From Cryptomeria japonica (lineage: Eukaryota > Streptophyta > Pinopsida > Cupressales > Cupressaceae): a stretch of DNA of 64,000 nt. The number at the start of each line of letters is the position of its first letter. Position 1 is the stretch's first letter. The stretch is from the NCBI RefSeq assembly GCF_030272615.1, contig NC_081406.1:169601861-169665860 (forward strand). Direction: 5' to 3'. A program made the translations under genes and the position numbers. Below, one piece after another: positions 31,696-43,220 of this stretch. The notes below the pieces were generated by a model, which worked only from the letters and a program-made list of their open reading frames with translations, ran no database searches and was not told where the DNA came from.

Positions 31696-33344
31696 TGTAG
31701 CATCATAAATTGTACGCACTTACTAGGGTGGTACAATTTCACACCTAGTTTAGCACTCGCCTTGGCGCATTTCGCATTTGCATTGCATTTCCCCTTCAGC
31801 ACTTAATTAATCAAATTAATTAGGTCTAAGGTTCTATTTCATCATATTCCACATCATAAAGTTGGGCCCTTTCATTAAAGCGTGCCCTTTTCATTTTATT
31901 CCTCCAATACATCATTTAATCAAAAACCCTAATTTGGTCCTATTTTGAACTTGGGGGCTTGATTTCGGGGGTCAAAACATCTGGAAATCACTTGTAACTT
32001 TGGGATTCTCTCTAAAATCATCATATCTGACGGCCCTGAAAATTTGGTGAAAAGTTGTCGGGACCATGGCGCCCGGAGAGGACCATGGCGCCCGGAGTGC
32101 ACATGGTCCTGGACATTTTTCCCAAAATTTTAGGAGCGTGATCCAATCATAAAATAAAGCTTAACCCCAAGAAATTGGCGGGAGATTCAATCTCTAGGTC
32201 GGCCAAAAGTTGAAATTAAGACCTAGGGTTTCATATATAAGAGCTCTCTTTCTTCATTTGAAAGGATGGGATTTTTGGTTTCAAGGGCCTTCTACGCAGC
32301 GAAAGAGCAGATCTTTGAAGACTTCAACAACATTCAACATCCATCCATCAAGCATTCATCAATTTCATTCATCCATTTAGGGCTTTGAAGACATTGAAGA
32401 GCAATAGGAGATTACCGACTGAAGATTGGCTTGTACCCCTCCCTTGGGGTTGGGTATGATTTCATGTTGTTTTCATGTCTTTGCATAAGCCTCATTATAT
32501 CATTTGTATTCATGCTTTAGATCACTTTGCATCTTGATTTGGAGCATTTACATTATCATTTACAAGCAATTAGGGTTTACTTTCTAGGTTGCTCTAGTTT
32601 GCTTACTTGCATCTTAGGATCTTGCACACACACAAGGTCTGCACACACATTACTTTTACAATACAACTTGGCTATTCGTGGAGGTGGAAATCACCAAAGC
32701 GGGGGTTTGACTAAGACAAAACCCTATATAGCCGCCCAAAACACCTTTTCAGATATAAGTGCAGATTTTGGGATTCGGACGATGCCGCAAGTTACAGATC
32801 CGGAAGAAGCAGACGGAGACCGGACAACACACCAAATTTCAGAGCAAAAAACCAGGACAGGGGCATGGGGCACCCTAGTCCCTGGGACAGGGGTGCTGGG
32901 CGCCCTGGTCCTTCTGTTAGACAGCAGGTTTTCAACACTTTTCCGACAGCTTTTCAGGTTGCAAAACAACAGTTTCAGGGGCAGAATCAGGACAGTGGCG
33001 CCTGCGCCCCCGTCCTGAACATTTTCACTCAGATTTTGACTCCAAGTACGCATTTGCATTCTTGTCTTGTCCTTGTGTTTACAACTTTCCATTGTTTAAG
33101 TTCAATTCTGCAATCTTGTTATTAGTTCATACTTGCACTTTGGGGTTAGGGATTGAACTTGAATCATTTTATCTTTCAATTGCAACAAAGGAATAGAAAT
33201 CCTAATAGGTAGCCCGTGGCTCTCTCTTCCACAAAAAGAAGTAGCCAATTGTGTGATACCTCTAGGCTCTTTCGTATTCCACAAGTGTGTGGTTGAAAGT
33301 GAGATTAGGGCATGTTAGCCTAGTCTCTCTTTTTCCCCCACACA
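31696..33344 (+). repeat. 3' LTR of element E
   Basis: 1649 bp. Relative to the 5' copy I count about 49 differences, about 45 of them transitions, and no indels. The 19-bp doubled unit at 32061-32098 is intact here (GGACCATGGCGCCCGGAG twice), whereas the 5' copy has lost two of its GC positions. Confidence 0.95.
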
Positions 33345-33349
33345 ATGTC

Positions 33350-33836
33350 AATACTAAAGAGCAGATTGCAGATATCTTTACTAAGCCTTTGCCTAAGGAA
33401 ACTTTTGAATATCTAAGAGAGCAGCTTGGAGTTATACCCTCATCGGTAGAAACTTAGACAGTTGGAGCATGGCATCAGACCAACAAAATTAATAGAGAAA
33501 TAGTTTTTCTGGCTTTGATGAAGGAGAGCTACTTCTCAGGGGGAGTAGATTGAATAAATTTGGTTATAACAATTGGTATTTGTAACAAGTTCTATGGACT
33601 GATTGTATTTGGTTTTGTATTGCTTTGGAATTTGATGTTAAAGGGGGAGAGATATCTATGGAAAAACACATTATCTTTTGGGGAGAGATTGTTACTCTCT
33701 GTATCTATATTTTGAGTTTCGGTTAATGATGTCTTTGGGAGATTGTTGGTTTTTGGTTTTTGGTTTTTGGTATTTCTGCTTTGGCACTTAGATGGTTTTT
33801 CCATCTTGTGTTGCCATCAATGCCAAAGGGGGAGAT
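33350..33836 (+). pseudogene. C-terminus of RNase H, 3' UTR and polypurine tracts of element C
   Basis: The copia RNase H end NTKEQIADIFTKPLPKETFE continues from 27444, ending at a TAG near 33457. The following 375 bp contain three purine tracts of the form AGGGGGAG, at about 33537, 33646 and 33828. Only the last (AAAGGGGGAGAT) touches the 3' LTR and is the working one. A TTTTTGG microsatellite lies at about 33745-33775. Confidence 0.88.
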
Positions 33837-34903
33837 TGTTGGTATTATGGATGTGTTGCATTGGTTTTGTCATTGATGTAAACACTTGTCAACACTTGAG
33901 AACACTTATCCTTGTGGAGATCTTTGGTTATGTTCACCGACATGTTTAGTGAATTATACACAGTCACCGACAAGTTATATTGTTCACTGACACTAAGGAT
34001 GATCTGTTATCATCTGAAGATTACTTGGTTATGTTGAAGACATTATTTGGACACTTGGTTTTGGTGATTTGATTATTGGTACAATCAAGTTTGCATATTT
34101 TTTGTTACCGGCAAATAGGTCTAGGTTATGGACCGGCAAGCATTATCTATTCCAGACCAGCACGACACGTTATCGAGATGATTTGTTATTGTTGTAAATA
34201 CATTGAGCCGACATCATGCATCATATATTGATTCATTTGTAATTGATTTTAATTGTAATATCTTGGTGAGCTGACCTACACATTTGGTCTTAGGTTTTGG
34301 TATATATGTAAGATCTCATTTATGAGATTATGTAGAAGAGGAGTGTGAAAAAGGATTGTAATAAGGTATATGCGAATATAAGTAGAGCTATACACACATA
34401 CATCATTTAAATATTCAAGGAAGGTATGAGGAAGACAATCAGAGCTTAACCGGTATTGAATCTAGTATATGAAGATGCTATTTTGAGCAGTACATTATCA
34501 TTGGATTTAACCATCCAATTGTAATCAATGTGACTCCCATTTTATGATTGAGCAGTGAGCTCTAGGCAGTTGGCCTTTTTGCATGTGTAGACCCCATTTG
34601 TACACACATACTATCTGCAATAGTATCATCTGATTATGGGTAAGGTTTCCCACCATGGTTTTTCCCCTTCTAGGGTTTCCATGTATAAATAACTGTGTTA
34701 TGTGTTGTGTATGTTATTTGTCTTTTTGTTTCATGCATTAAACTTTACCGGTATTGTTATTAATTGCTAAACTATCTACCGACATTAAATTTTGGTTTAC
34801 CGGTATTATGCACTAAGTTTGGTTAAAGTATATTTGGGTTGAAATTATTAGACAACTGATTCACCCCCCCCCCCCCCCTCTTAGTTGCCTCTGGGTCCTA
34901 ACA
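33837..34903 (+). repeat. 3' LTR of element C
   Basis: 1067 bp from TGTTGGTATTATGG to GGGTCCTAACA, followed by TSD ATGAG. The C run near its end is 15 long against 12 in the 5' LTR. Confidence 0.95.
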
Positions 34904-34937
34904 ATGAGTATCTTTTTGATGAGGTGCTCCTACACCA
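34904..34937 (-). repeat. 3' LTR of element B, terminal fragment
   Basis: Thirty-four bases (TSD plus 29 bp) that complete the B LTR after element C: GATGAGGTGCTCCTACACCA, matching 41148-41168 closely. On the minus strand it is the LTR start TGGTGTAGGAGCACC, preceded by a purine-rich CGGGGAGTA. Confidence 0.9.
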
Positions 34938-36250
34938 TACTCCCCGGGAGAAGAGATCTCATGCCCATTTGAGATCAGAGTTTGTAAATCTGCACCATGA
35001 TTGGATATTTGCTCACTTGTCATCCAAACTGCCTCAGAGTTTGGTTTGTCCTGCCAAGCCACCAAGTACTCAATGTACTCCTTGTTCCTTATCTTTTTTG
35101 TGACTCTAGTGTCTAACACTTTGCTCAACTTAGGTGATTCATGCCTTGGAATGTCATTGTCTGTTGCAACCTGCATTGGTTCCTCCCCTTCATTGTCACT
35201 AGCTTTGAAAAGTGTAAGATAGCACACATTAAAAATGGGTGATAATCCAAGATCAGGTGGAAGTTGGATCTCATAATCATTTTGTCCACACTTCTTCAAT
35301 ATCTAACATGGTCCAATCTTCCTCTACATGAGCTTGGTATATTTTCCTTTTGGGAGTCTCTCCTTCTTCAAATGTATCCATACCAAATCCCCAACAATAA
35401 ACTATTCACCTCTCTTCCTCTTATCAGCATGAGCCTTATACTTCACTGCAGATTGTTGGAGATGAGAGTTGACTTGGTCATGCACCTCTTTGATGGCTTA
35501 TGCAAAAGCTTCACCATCTGCACTAATGGGCTCTTCCTTGGGTAAATCCCTTAACTCCAATACTTCGCTTGGGTGGATGCCATAAACAATATAGAAAGGA
35601 GACTTCCCCATGCTTCTATTTATGGTATCATTGTAAGAAAACTGTGTCTGTGATAGTCTATTGTGCCATTTTTCTCTATGTTGCCTTGTCAAGCACCTTA
35701 ATAGGTTTCCCAATGACCTATTGACAACTTCAGTTTGCCCATCCGTTTGAGGATGGTAGGCTGATGAGTAAGCTAGGTTAGTCCCCAAATTCTTCCAAAG
35801 GGTCCTCCAAAAGTGACCTATGAACTTCACATATCTGTCTGAAACAATCTTTAGGGGAAATCCATGTATTCAGACTATCTCTTTGAAGAATAGGTCTCCA
35901 ACATATGATGCATCACAAGAAGTCTTACATGGCAAGAAATGAGCCAATTTACTAAACCTATCCACCACTACAAAGACATTGTCAAATCCCCTCCTTATCC
36001 TAGGCAGACCCAACACAAAGTCCATACTTATGCTCTCCCATGGCCTATAAGGAATGGGTAAAGGCTGATACAAACCTGCATTTGTAGACTTCCCCTTGGC
36101 TTTCTGACATATTACACATGTCTCCACAAACTTTCTTACATTTGCCTACAATTTAGGCCAGAAATAATGTCTCTTCACAAGGTCTAGGGTCTTGTCAAGG
36201 CCAAAATGACCTACCATGGCTCCACAATGTTTCTCCCTAATATTATTCAA
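34938..36250 (-). pseudogene. Integrase with C-terminal chromodomain of element B (broken)
   Basis: Reading leftward on the minus strand: the zinc-finger end [14 protein letters not shown], then [13 protein letters not shown] with the first catalytic Asp (35870-36127). Next are IVSDRYVKFIG with the second Asp and YHPQTDGQTEVVNRSLGN with the Glu (35498-35830). The tail IFNVCYLTLFKA and a chromodomain-like segment follow (KVLDTRVTKKIRNKEYIEYL, then VAWQDKPNSEAVWM, 34898-35299). Chromodomains in this lineage guide insertion to marked chromatin. Stops separate the three segments (near 35870, 35498 and between 35300 and 35480), so it is dead although all three catalytic residues survive. Confidence 0.88.
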
Positions 36251-37907
36251 CCTCATAAAACACTTAGGAATACACAACTACACTCCTTTGAACAACAATC
36301 CATCTTGTATCAAAAATTCAGAAAACTCAATATGGTATCTCTCACCAAAGGTTTCACATACCTTGTATATCTCTCCAAAGTCTTCATGAACATCATACAT
36401 ACTCTTCAAGGAATCAATACCAACACTATCCATCTTGATTTGGTTGACAGTTAAGACCCTCCTGCTCAATGCATCTGCAACTTTGTTCTTGACTCCCTTC
36501 TTGTGTTTTAGGGTGAAGGTGCAGGCTTGTAGGGTCTCTACCCACTTCATTTGTCAGTGGTTTAGCTTCTCTTGGCTACTTATGAAACTGAGTGCCTGAT
36601 TATCAGTAAAAACTATGAACTCCTTAGGTAATAAATAGTGTCTCCACTTCTTCAAAGATTGTACTAGAGCATACATCTCCAAGTCATAAGATGAGTATCT
36701 TTTCTTGGCATCATTTAGCTTTTCAATGAAAAAAGCAATAGGCCTTCCTTCATGACTGAGCATTGCCCCAATAGCCATGTGGCTTGCATCATACTCTACC
36801 TGAAATATTTTATTGAAGTCTGGTAGGGCTAGGACTGGTTGTTTTGCAACCTTCTTCTTCAATGTTTCAAATGAATCAAATGCCTCTTTAGTCCAACTGA
36901 ACCTGCACTTTTGTCCTCCCTTTATGGTGTCAAGCATGGGTGCACAAACATGACTAAATCCTCTTATGAATTTCCTATAAAAAGTTGCTAAACCATGGAA
37001 GCTCCGGACATCATTCATAGTCTTAGGTGTTGGCCAATATAGTATAACACTCACCTTGTGAGATTACAAAGCCCAAGTAGATGATCTCCTCCTGCATGAA
37101 CAAACACTTATCCAAATTAATCATTAGTATCTCTTCATGTAACCTCTTGAGAACCATATCTATGTGGTTGAGGTGTTCTTCCCTTGTGTGAGCGAAGATC
37201 AAGATATCATCTAGGTATACTATGACAAATTTTCCTATGAACTCCACTAAGACTTCATTCATCAACCTCATAAAGGTACTATGGGCATTGGACAACCCAA
37301 ATGACATAAATTTCCACTCATACAACCCCTCATTGGTTTTAAAAGTTGTTTTCTATTCATCCCGTGGCCTAATTCTAATATGATGGTATCCACTTTTTGG
37401 ATCCATTTTGGTGAAATACTTAGCACTCCCCAAGCAATCAAGTAAATCCTCTATTCTAGGGATTGGGAACCTATACCTTATGGTTATCTTGTTGATGGAT
37501 CTTGAGTTTGTACAAAGCCTCCAAGTGCCTTCTTTCTTGGGTGCAAGGATAGCAGGTACTACACATTGGCTTAAGCTCTTGCCAATCAGTCCTGATTCAA
37601 GCAATTCTTCAATCTGCCTTGCCATTTTTGCATTCTGGTTTGGAGTGAGTTTGTAGGCTACTTTTTTGGGGAGAGTAGATCTAGGGATTAGATCTATGCA
37701 ATGATTGATGTCTCTCACCATTGGTAGGGATCTTGGAATTCCATCTAAGATGATGCCTTGATGTTGATTAAAAATTTATTTGACTGCAGGGTCTATTTAC
37801 TTCTTTCCTCCTTCTTTCTCTTTTGCAAGCTGCTCCTTCCTTGTCACCTTGGGGCTAGGCATGAGGGCATAGAAAAATGCACCTTTCTCTGCAATCTCCT
37901 TCATGAA
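36251..37907 (-). pseudogene. Reverse transcriptase and RNase H of element B (broken)
   Basis: RT begins near 37721 with VRDINHCIDLIPRSTLP, then VVPAILAPKKEGTWRLC, then INKITIRYRFPIPRIEDLLD and PKSGYHHIRIRPRDE. There a TAG replaces the usual Trp codon of the DEWKTAF motif (37353). The palm follows at 37023-37325 with the intact catalytic [13 protein letters not shown]. The connection and RNase H are at 36278-37054 (LPDFNKIFQVEYDASHMAIG, then YDLEMYALVQSLKKWRHYLL, then FTDNQALSFI, then KKGVKNKVADALSRR). A stop at 36551 and a frame change near 37040 complete the damage. The motif set fits a chromovirus-type RT. Confidence 0.88.
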
Positions 37908-39599
37908 CTATTTACCTTCTACTATCAGCACCTTTGCATCCTTTCCCTTTGATTCCATCTCTTCCTCTATCAGAGGTAAGAGTTCTATCACTTTCCCATC
38001 CTTGGTGATTAAGTAGCTGTTTCTCAACCCATCATGATGAGCTTTCAAGTCCCATTGCCATGGTCTCCCAAACAAGAGATGGCATGCATCCATTTTGGCT
38101 ATGTCAAATAGAAATCTATCCTTGTAAGATCCAATCTGAAACTCCACCCAAGCCTTCTCTTCTACCACTGCTTTCTGACCTTGGATGAGCCATGAAACCT
38201 TGTAGGGGTAAGGGTGAGGTAACCTTCTAAGTTTAAGCTTTTCTACCATTTCAAGTGACACAAAATTTTCAGTGGATCCGGAGCCTATCAAGACCTTGCA
38301 TACCTTTCCTCCTACCTTGCAAGTGGTTTTGAAAATAGATTTCCTTTGTGTAGGCTCCTTGTCAGGTACCTTCATGGTGGTTATTGCTCTCCTCATCATT
38401 AGAGCCTCTCCTCTTTCAGGATAGTCATAGCTATCAGGGGCATTAACACTTTGATAAGTGTTTTCACTTGCCACACTTTGACAATCAGATTCCTTTACCA
38501 AATTGCTTCTCCTTTCTCCCATGAAACAAGAAGCCTTCTCCGGACACCTACTGGCCATGTTCCCTTCTTGGTTGTAGTTGTAGCACCTAGGAGGTCCTCT
38601 ACCTTGGGATCTTCCTCTAGAGGGTGGTCTTCTACCCATAAAGCTCCCTCTTGGATTGTAGCCCCCTCCTTGGTTGTAAATGCTCTTTCCTCTATTTCCT
38701 TCTTGGTTAGAGTCACCCTGGTATCCAAAACCATTTCCTTTACCTCTGAAAGGGCCTCTTCCTCCTTTTTGTTGTCTCCCTTCACCTCTACCATTTTGAT
38801 CATGCCTTCTCTTCAACTTCTCCTCCACCTTGAGTGCCAATTGAAAGCACTTTTGGACTGTCTCCAGGGTGTGGAGATTCAAATCTTATTGGATTGTAAA
38901 ACTCAACCCATTGAGATACCTTGCCGCCTTCTCATCTTCACTCTCTTTCACCTTGGTCCTCACACACAACTTCATGAACTCCTTGGTATAGGAACTCGCA
39001 TCCATCTCCTTTTGTTTCAAATTTTGTCTCCTCCTATGCAATGGGATATTGTAGTCCATTGGGACATAGGCCTCTTTCACCAAGGCCATCATCTTCTTCC
39101 ATGTATCCACTCTTCTCTTTCCCTCTTTCACCCTCTTATCTTGGATGAAATTCCACCAAGTTAGTGCAGCCCCTTTCATTTTGGATTGGGCCATCTTCAC
39201 CCTCTGGTGGTCTAGTATGTCTTCACTTTCAAAAAAAAAGTCCAAGGAGTCTATCCACTCCATCACTGTGTCAGGCTCCATCTTGCCTAAAAATACTAGC
39301 AGATCCATCTTCACAACCATTATTCTTCTCTCCATGGACTTGAGGACACTCATCAGGGGTCTCTGGGTTGCAGGGACTTCTAGCTCTTCCTGCATAGGGA
39401 TCTCCTCTTCATCCCCTTCTTCTCCAGAGTCTCTTTCTCCCCTCTCCACTCTGTCCTTAAACTTGTCCATCTCATTTCTCAAGGCTTGATTCTCATCCTT
39501 GAATACTCTTCTCTTTGCCATCTGCTTCTTCACCAGGACATTCAACTCAGCATTGGTCATTCTTGAAGGTGCCTCTTGGGATCCCTCTTCTTCTGACAT
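37908..39599 (-). pseudogene. Gag and protease of element B (broken)
   Basis: The natural start is probably the ATG at 39599 (MSEEEGSQEAPSRM), since the longer ORF runs back through the primer site from a GTG. Gag core: MEWIDSLDFFFESEDI, then AALTWWNFIQDKR, then YNIPLHRRRQNLKQ (38886-39599). After a stop at 38886 comes a Gly/Arg-rich stretch and a zinc knuckle CYNYNQEGNMASRC near 38530-38590, where the second Cys is Tyr. The protease box near 38270-38300 reads VLIGSGSTENFVS, where active enzymes have DSG; the catalytic Asp is Gly. CHLLFGRPWQWD is the conserved protease C-terminal motif. Confidence 0.87.
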
Positions 39600-39634
39600 C
39601 TTGTCTTCTCCTTCTATCCAAAGATCACTCCAAT

Positions 39635-39646
39635 GCTCAGATACCA
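39635..39646 (-). other. Primer-binding site of element B
   Basis: The minus strand reads TGGTATCTGAGC, one base off the initiator methionine tRNA site, five bases from the LTR end. Confidence 0.85.
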
Positions 39647-39651
39647 CTTGT

Positions 39652-41168
39652 TGTAGAGCCCTACTCACACACCTAAGGACAAGCCAAACTAGGTTAGACT
39701 AGTGACCCCCCAAATGATAACAAGGGTCCTGCAAGGAAGGACTTTACACCTTGGATGAAACTACACACACATTCAATAGGCTTGGGCCTACTCAAGATGA
39801 GTAATTGCCTCAAGACCTAACCTACAACATACTATGACACCCTTCTCATAAGGGCTTAGGATTTCATTCATTTATGGCTATTAGAAACTGGTCCAAGAAT
39901 TGGTTTTGAGATTAGGCTCCAATTCCTTATACCTCCTTTGGAAACCTACCCCCTGGGCTTGTAGCCCTATTTGGCGATAGAATGGACCTTAACTCAAAAA
40001 TTTTCCACACACCCATACAAAAAAATTACCATTTCAAACACCCTTTTGGAATTTGTACTGATCCCCAAAATGGTTTGACTAGGTCTACAATTACAAGGTC
40101 TGGTCCCTTTAGAGGCTAAGAGACCTAATAGGGGAAATTACCCCTATTTTCCAAAGAAACTACCAGACAATGAATCCAAACTAGAAAAAAAACTCTATGG
40201 GCATGTGGGGGATGGTGAGTAACCTTTAATTTGAGGGTTGCATTCTTGAAATCCGCCACTATGACAACTTATGATGACTGTCCTAAATCTTGTCCTAGGT
40301 AGTCACATAGAGATGCCTACCTAATTTTGCTCCTTTCTCCACACAACCAAGTTTCCCCTACAGAAAAAAAAACATGAAAAAATTAAATTATAGAGGATTA
40401 TCCTACATCCCTCCAAAGGAAGAGTCTTCTAATGGACTAGAATGCAAGATAAGGCAATTTTTGTTCAAAAGCCTCTCCAAACCCTCAATTTCTGGGGTGT
40501 AGTCAGAAGAATGGAGGGTTCTCTCTACTCTGGGAGAGTTAGGAACTCATATCACCACCAAAAGAAATCTATTTCATCCCCCTATCTACTTTAAGGATTG
40601 TGGGATTCAAATCAATCCGTATAGGCACTTGCAGCTCCTGCAAACTCAAAATTTCTAGGAAAACTGAAGTATTTTTGTGTATTATTGCTTCACAAACTCC
40701 AATTACAACAACAACAACAACCTTGGGAATCATGTCCACAAGTATTATAAAACTCTCCAATTGTTTCCCACCAAATTTGTAGTAGGTTTGGGTCATTTAA
40801 AGGCTTCCCCCAACCAATTTTTAAAAAGTTGCACTTTTGCACCCAAAAGTTGCATTTTACAAAAGTTGCATTTTTGCAATTTTGCACAAAAAGTTGTCAT
40901 ATTGGCTAAGGTTGGAATCCATATACATGGATCAACCAAACACTCATGAAACATGTCTAAAACCTATCAAACACAAATCTAAACCATCTACTACCCCTAT
41001 TGACCACATTGTCCCAATTGGCTTCTCAAATTGCCTAATTGGTGACATGGGCTTACATGGTGGGGTTTATTGCATACATGAAACACAAGACATACTAAGA
41101 CACCCTAATGATCCTAGTCTTCATCCTTAGGGTCATGAGTAGCTTGTTGATGAGGTGCTCCTGCACCA
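39652..41168 (-). repeat. 5' LTR of element B
   Basis: 1517 bp; in plus orientation it starts TGTAGAGCCCTACTC and ends TGCTCCTGCACCA. It is full length and uninterrupted and so shows the empty site into which element C went in the other LTR (CATGAGTAGCTTGTT). Confidence 0.93.
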
Positions 41169-41826
41169 TGTTTTGTCCTATAGATGTTCCTTCCATTGGA
41201 AAATCTACATATCATGTTTCATTTATTGATGATTTTAGTAGAAGGAAATGAGTATATTTTTTAAAGAGTAAATCTGAAGGTTTCAATCGATTTAAAGAGT
41301 TTAAAGTAGTGGTTGAGTTGCAGACTGAAAAAAAAATAGAATGTTTGAGGACTGATAATGATAGTGAATTTTTTTCTAATGATTTTGATAGATTCTGTAC
41401 AAAGATTGTGGCATTAATGGACAAAAGACAACTTCATATTCTCCATAGTAGAATGGAGTTGTAGAAAGAATGAAGATGACACTAATGGAGAAGGCTATGA
41501 GTATGATGATTTGAGCTGGTCTAGAACAAAATTTTTGGGTTGAATTTGTTGCCACTGCTTGCTACCTGATTAACAAGTCTCCTACATTAGCTCTTGTTGA
41601 TAAAATGCCTATGGAAGCATGGTCGAGTCATAAGCCTTCATTGAGCCATCTAAGATTTTTCGGTTGTGAGGCATATGCACATGTGCCAAAGAATAAACAA
41701 ACAAAGTTGGAGAACAAGGTTGTGAAATGTATCTTCACTGGATACAGTTATGGTGATAAAGGATACAAGCTTTGGGACCCTATTGCACAAAAGGTGATAC
41801 ATAGTAGGAGTGTTATTTTTATATAA
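41169..41826 (+). pseudogene. Integrase of element A, continuation
   Basis: Resumes at FCPIDVPSIG and reads SFIDDFSRR, then CLRTDNDSEFFSNDF with the second catalytic Asp and NGVVERMKMTLMEKA with the catalytic Glu. The conserved FFGCEAYAHVPKNKQ and YKLWDPIAQKVIHSR follow at 41605-41826. Stops occur before VYFLKSK, within the segment preceding NGVVER, and at 41513. The first catalytic Asp lies in the part lost at the B junction. Confidence 0.85.
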
Positions 41827-42310
41827 ATTAAATCTCCTTTTGTTACACTACATCCATAATAGAATAAATAGGAATATGTGATTCATTTCCCTTCTATACT
41901 TGAAAGAGTTGATTCGAGACCCCTAGATACGAAATAAGTTGAGAGCTCGTCTAGCTTTGAATCTTTAGCAAGAGGAGAAAGAACCTCCAACATAGTTGAT
42001 TTGAAGGTCTACAAGACATAGACAATCACCTGAAAGGTATTCACCTAATGATTGGAGATGTATTTTTCTTTGAATACTAATGTGGATGAACCTAGATCTA
42101 TAAAAGAGGCATTAGGTATGAATGATACAAAATCTTGGAAGATTACTATGGAAGAATAATAGCCAGGTTTGAAAAATAATGATACATGGGATCTTGTACT
42201 ATTGCTTAAAGGACAAAAACCTGTTGGTTGTAAATGGGTGTTCAAGAAAAATATTGGTTCAGATGGAAGCATTGAAAAGTATAAAGAAAAGTTGGTTACA
42301 AAAGGCTACT
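41827..42310 (+). pseudogene. Linker and start of reverse transcriptase of element A
   Basis: Broken frames give IKEALGMNDTKSWKITMEE, then LKNNDTWDLVLL, then GCKWVFKKNIGSDG and KEKLVTKGY, the usual entry of copia RT. It stops at the CTACT target site of insertion F and resumes at 51749. Confidence 0.8.
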
Positions 42311-42539
42311 TGGTGTAGGAGCACCTAAGGTTGAGGAAATACCCTTTGCAATTTTGGCAATTTTGGCATAAGGACTAGTTCTAGTCCATTAGGTTGTTTG
42401 TTTGGAGCTTGGAGTGCATTTTTATCTTCTTTGTGAAAGTTTTCTTTTTTAGCAAGACCTACCCCGATGAAGTCGCCAGGGGTTGGAGCAAGTCAAAGTG
42501 GAACCATCGGATATTGACGAGAGTGTTTTCCACCTACCT

Positions 42540-43135
42540 CGATAACCTGATGAAACCACCAGCTAATAGGTGACCAAGTCCGGGATGATCAACGTCGGTT
42601 GCTATACCACTATGGAAAGTTGCATGAGGTTTATCTCCTACAAGTTGGCGACCATGGTGGGACCCAGCAAGAAGTCAGTGAGTGGAGCGAGTCGAAGTGG
42701 AGCCATCGGGTATCAGTAAGACTAATTTTTGTGCCACCCGATAACCCGATGGGAAAGCATGTGGTTTGGAGCGCACCATCGGCTATTCATATCACATGTT
42801 TGGAGCTACACCGATAACCCAATGGGAAGGCAAAAGGTTTGGAGCACATCATCGACCATCAACAGAACATGTTTGGGGCTACACCGATAACCTAATAAGG
42901 AAGCATCCTATTGGGAGTGCACCATCGGCCATCGGTAAGAGTATTTTAATGCTACTCCGATGAGCTGATGGAAACCAATGTGGAAGTGCGCAAAGTGTAA
43001 AATATCATTAGACATCAGTGTAAGTGTTTTGAGGCTACTCCGATGACCCGACAGAAAAACAAGTGAGTTGTAAACTACCATTGGACGTCGGTGTAAGTGT
43101 TTCGGTGCTAACTCGATAACCCGATGGAAATCAAA
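42540..43135 (+). repeat. 73-bp minisatellite in insertion F
   Basis: A CGATAACCCGATGGGA-like core starts at 42540, 42739, 42812, 42885, 42958, 43041 and 43114, i.e. spacings of 199, 73, 73, 73, 83 and 73. Between cores are diverged copies of CACCATCGGCNATC and AGTGTTTTGGNGCTAC. Copies differ at many sites, so it is an old array. Confidence 0.85.
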
Positions 43136-43213
43136 AGACAGTTACAAAAGGAAACCGATTGTGTCAAGTTCAATCTCGTCGGTTAGGGATGCTTCATGCC
43201 ATTTCGTAGAGGA

Positions 43214-43220
43214 TATAAAA
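43214..43220 (+). promoter_or_regulatory. TATA box of insertion F
   Basis: TATAAAA followed by GACCC, just after the minisatellite; position fits the promoter of an LTR. Confidence 0.5.

Larger units (their letters stand above)
27445..33344 (+). mobile_element. Element E: non-autonomous LTR retrotransposon (5900 bp)
   Basis: Two LTRs of exactly 1649 bp each (27445-29093 and 31696-33344) begin TGTAGC and end CCCCACACA. The element is bounded by perfect 5-bp duplications ATGTC at 27440-27444 and 33345-33349, and C's RNase H frame joins exactly when E and one TSD are removed. The internal 2.6 kb has a primer site, one 332-codon ORF and a polypurine tract but no protease, RT, RNase H or integrase. 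That is the layout of a large retrotransposon derivative that depends on enzymes of another element. By eye its LTRs differ at about 3 percent of sites with no indels. Confidence 0.95.
21899..34903 (+). mobile_element. Element C: Ty1/copia retrotransposon inside B's 3' LTR
   Basis: LTRs of 1079 bp (21899-22977) and 1067 bp (33837-34903) flank a plus-strand copia coding region. The element is bounded by a perfect 5-bp duplication ATGAG at 21894-21898 and 34904-34908, and the intact B LTR at 41136 reads straight through the site. The left LTR begins CGTTGG where the right begins TGTTGG, a T-to-C change of the terminal base. C itself carries solo LTR D and element E. Multiple stops make its own proteins defective. 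Confidence 0.95.
20550..41168 (-). mobile_element. Element B: chromodomain Ty3/gypsy retrotransposon (chromovirus type)
   Basis: Minus-strand element inside A's pol. The 5' LTR is at 39652-41168 and the 3' LTR in two pieces (20550-21898 and 34904-34937), split by element C. Between them, on the minus strand, lie primer site, gag with zinc knuckle, protease, RT, RNase H, integrase and a C-terminal chromodomain. The right LTR ends CACCA against A's sequence at 41169. The left junction is eroded: the left LTR lacks the first 133 bp (plus orientation) present at 39652-39784, and A lacks about 75 bp, so no TSD survives. Confidence 0.92.

Noticed and set aside
38451-39702. Long plus-strand ORFs over B's gag
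   Set aside because: Antisense shadows; the minus strand carries recognisable gag, zinc knuckle and protease motifs.
42311-42330. F as a second copy of B's LTR because the first 15 bases are identical
   Set aside because: Similarity ends after the terminal motif; the ends and interior differ.
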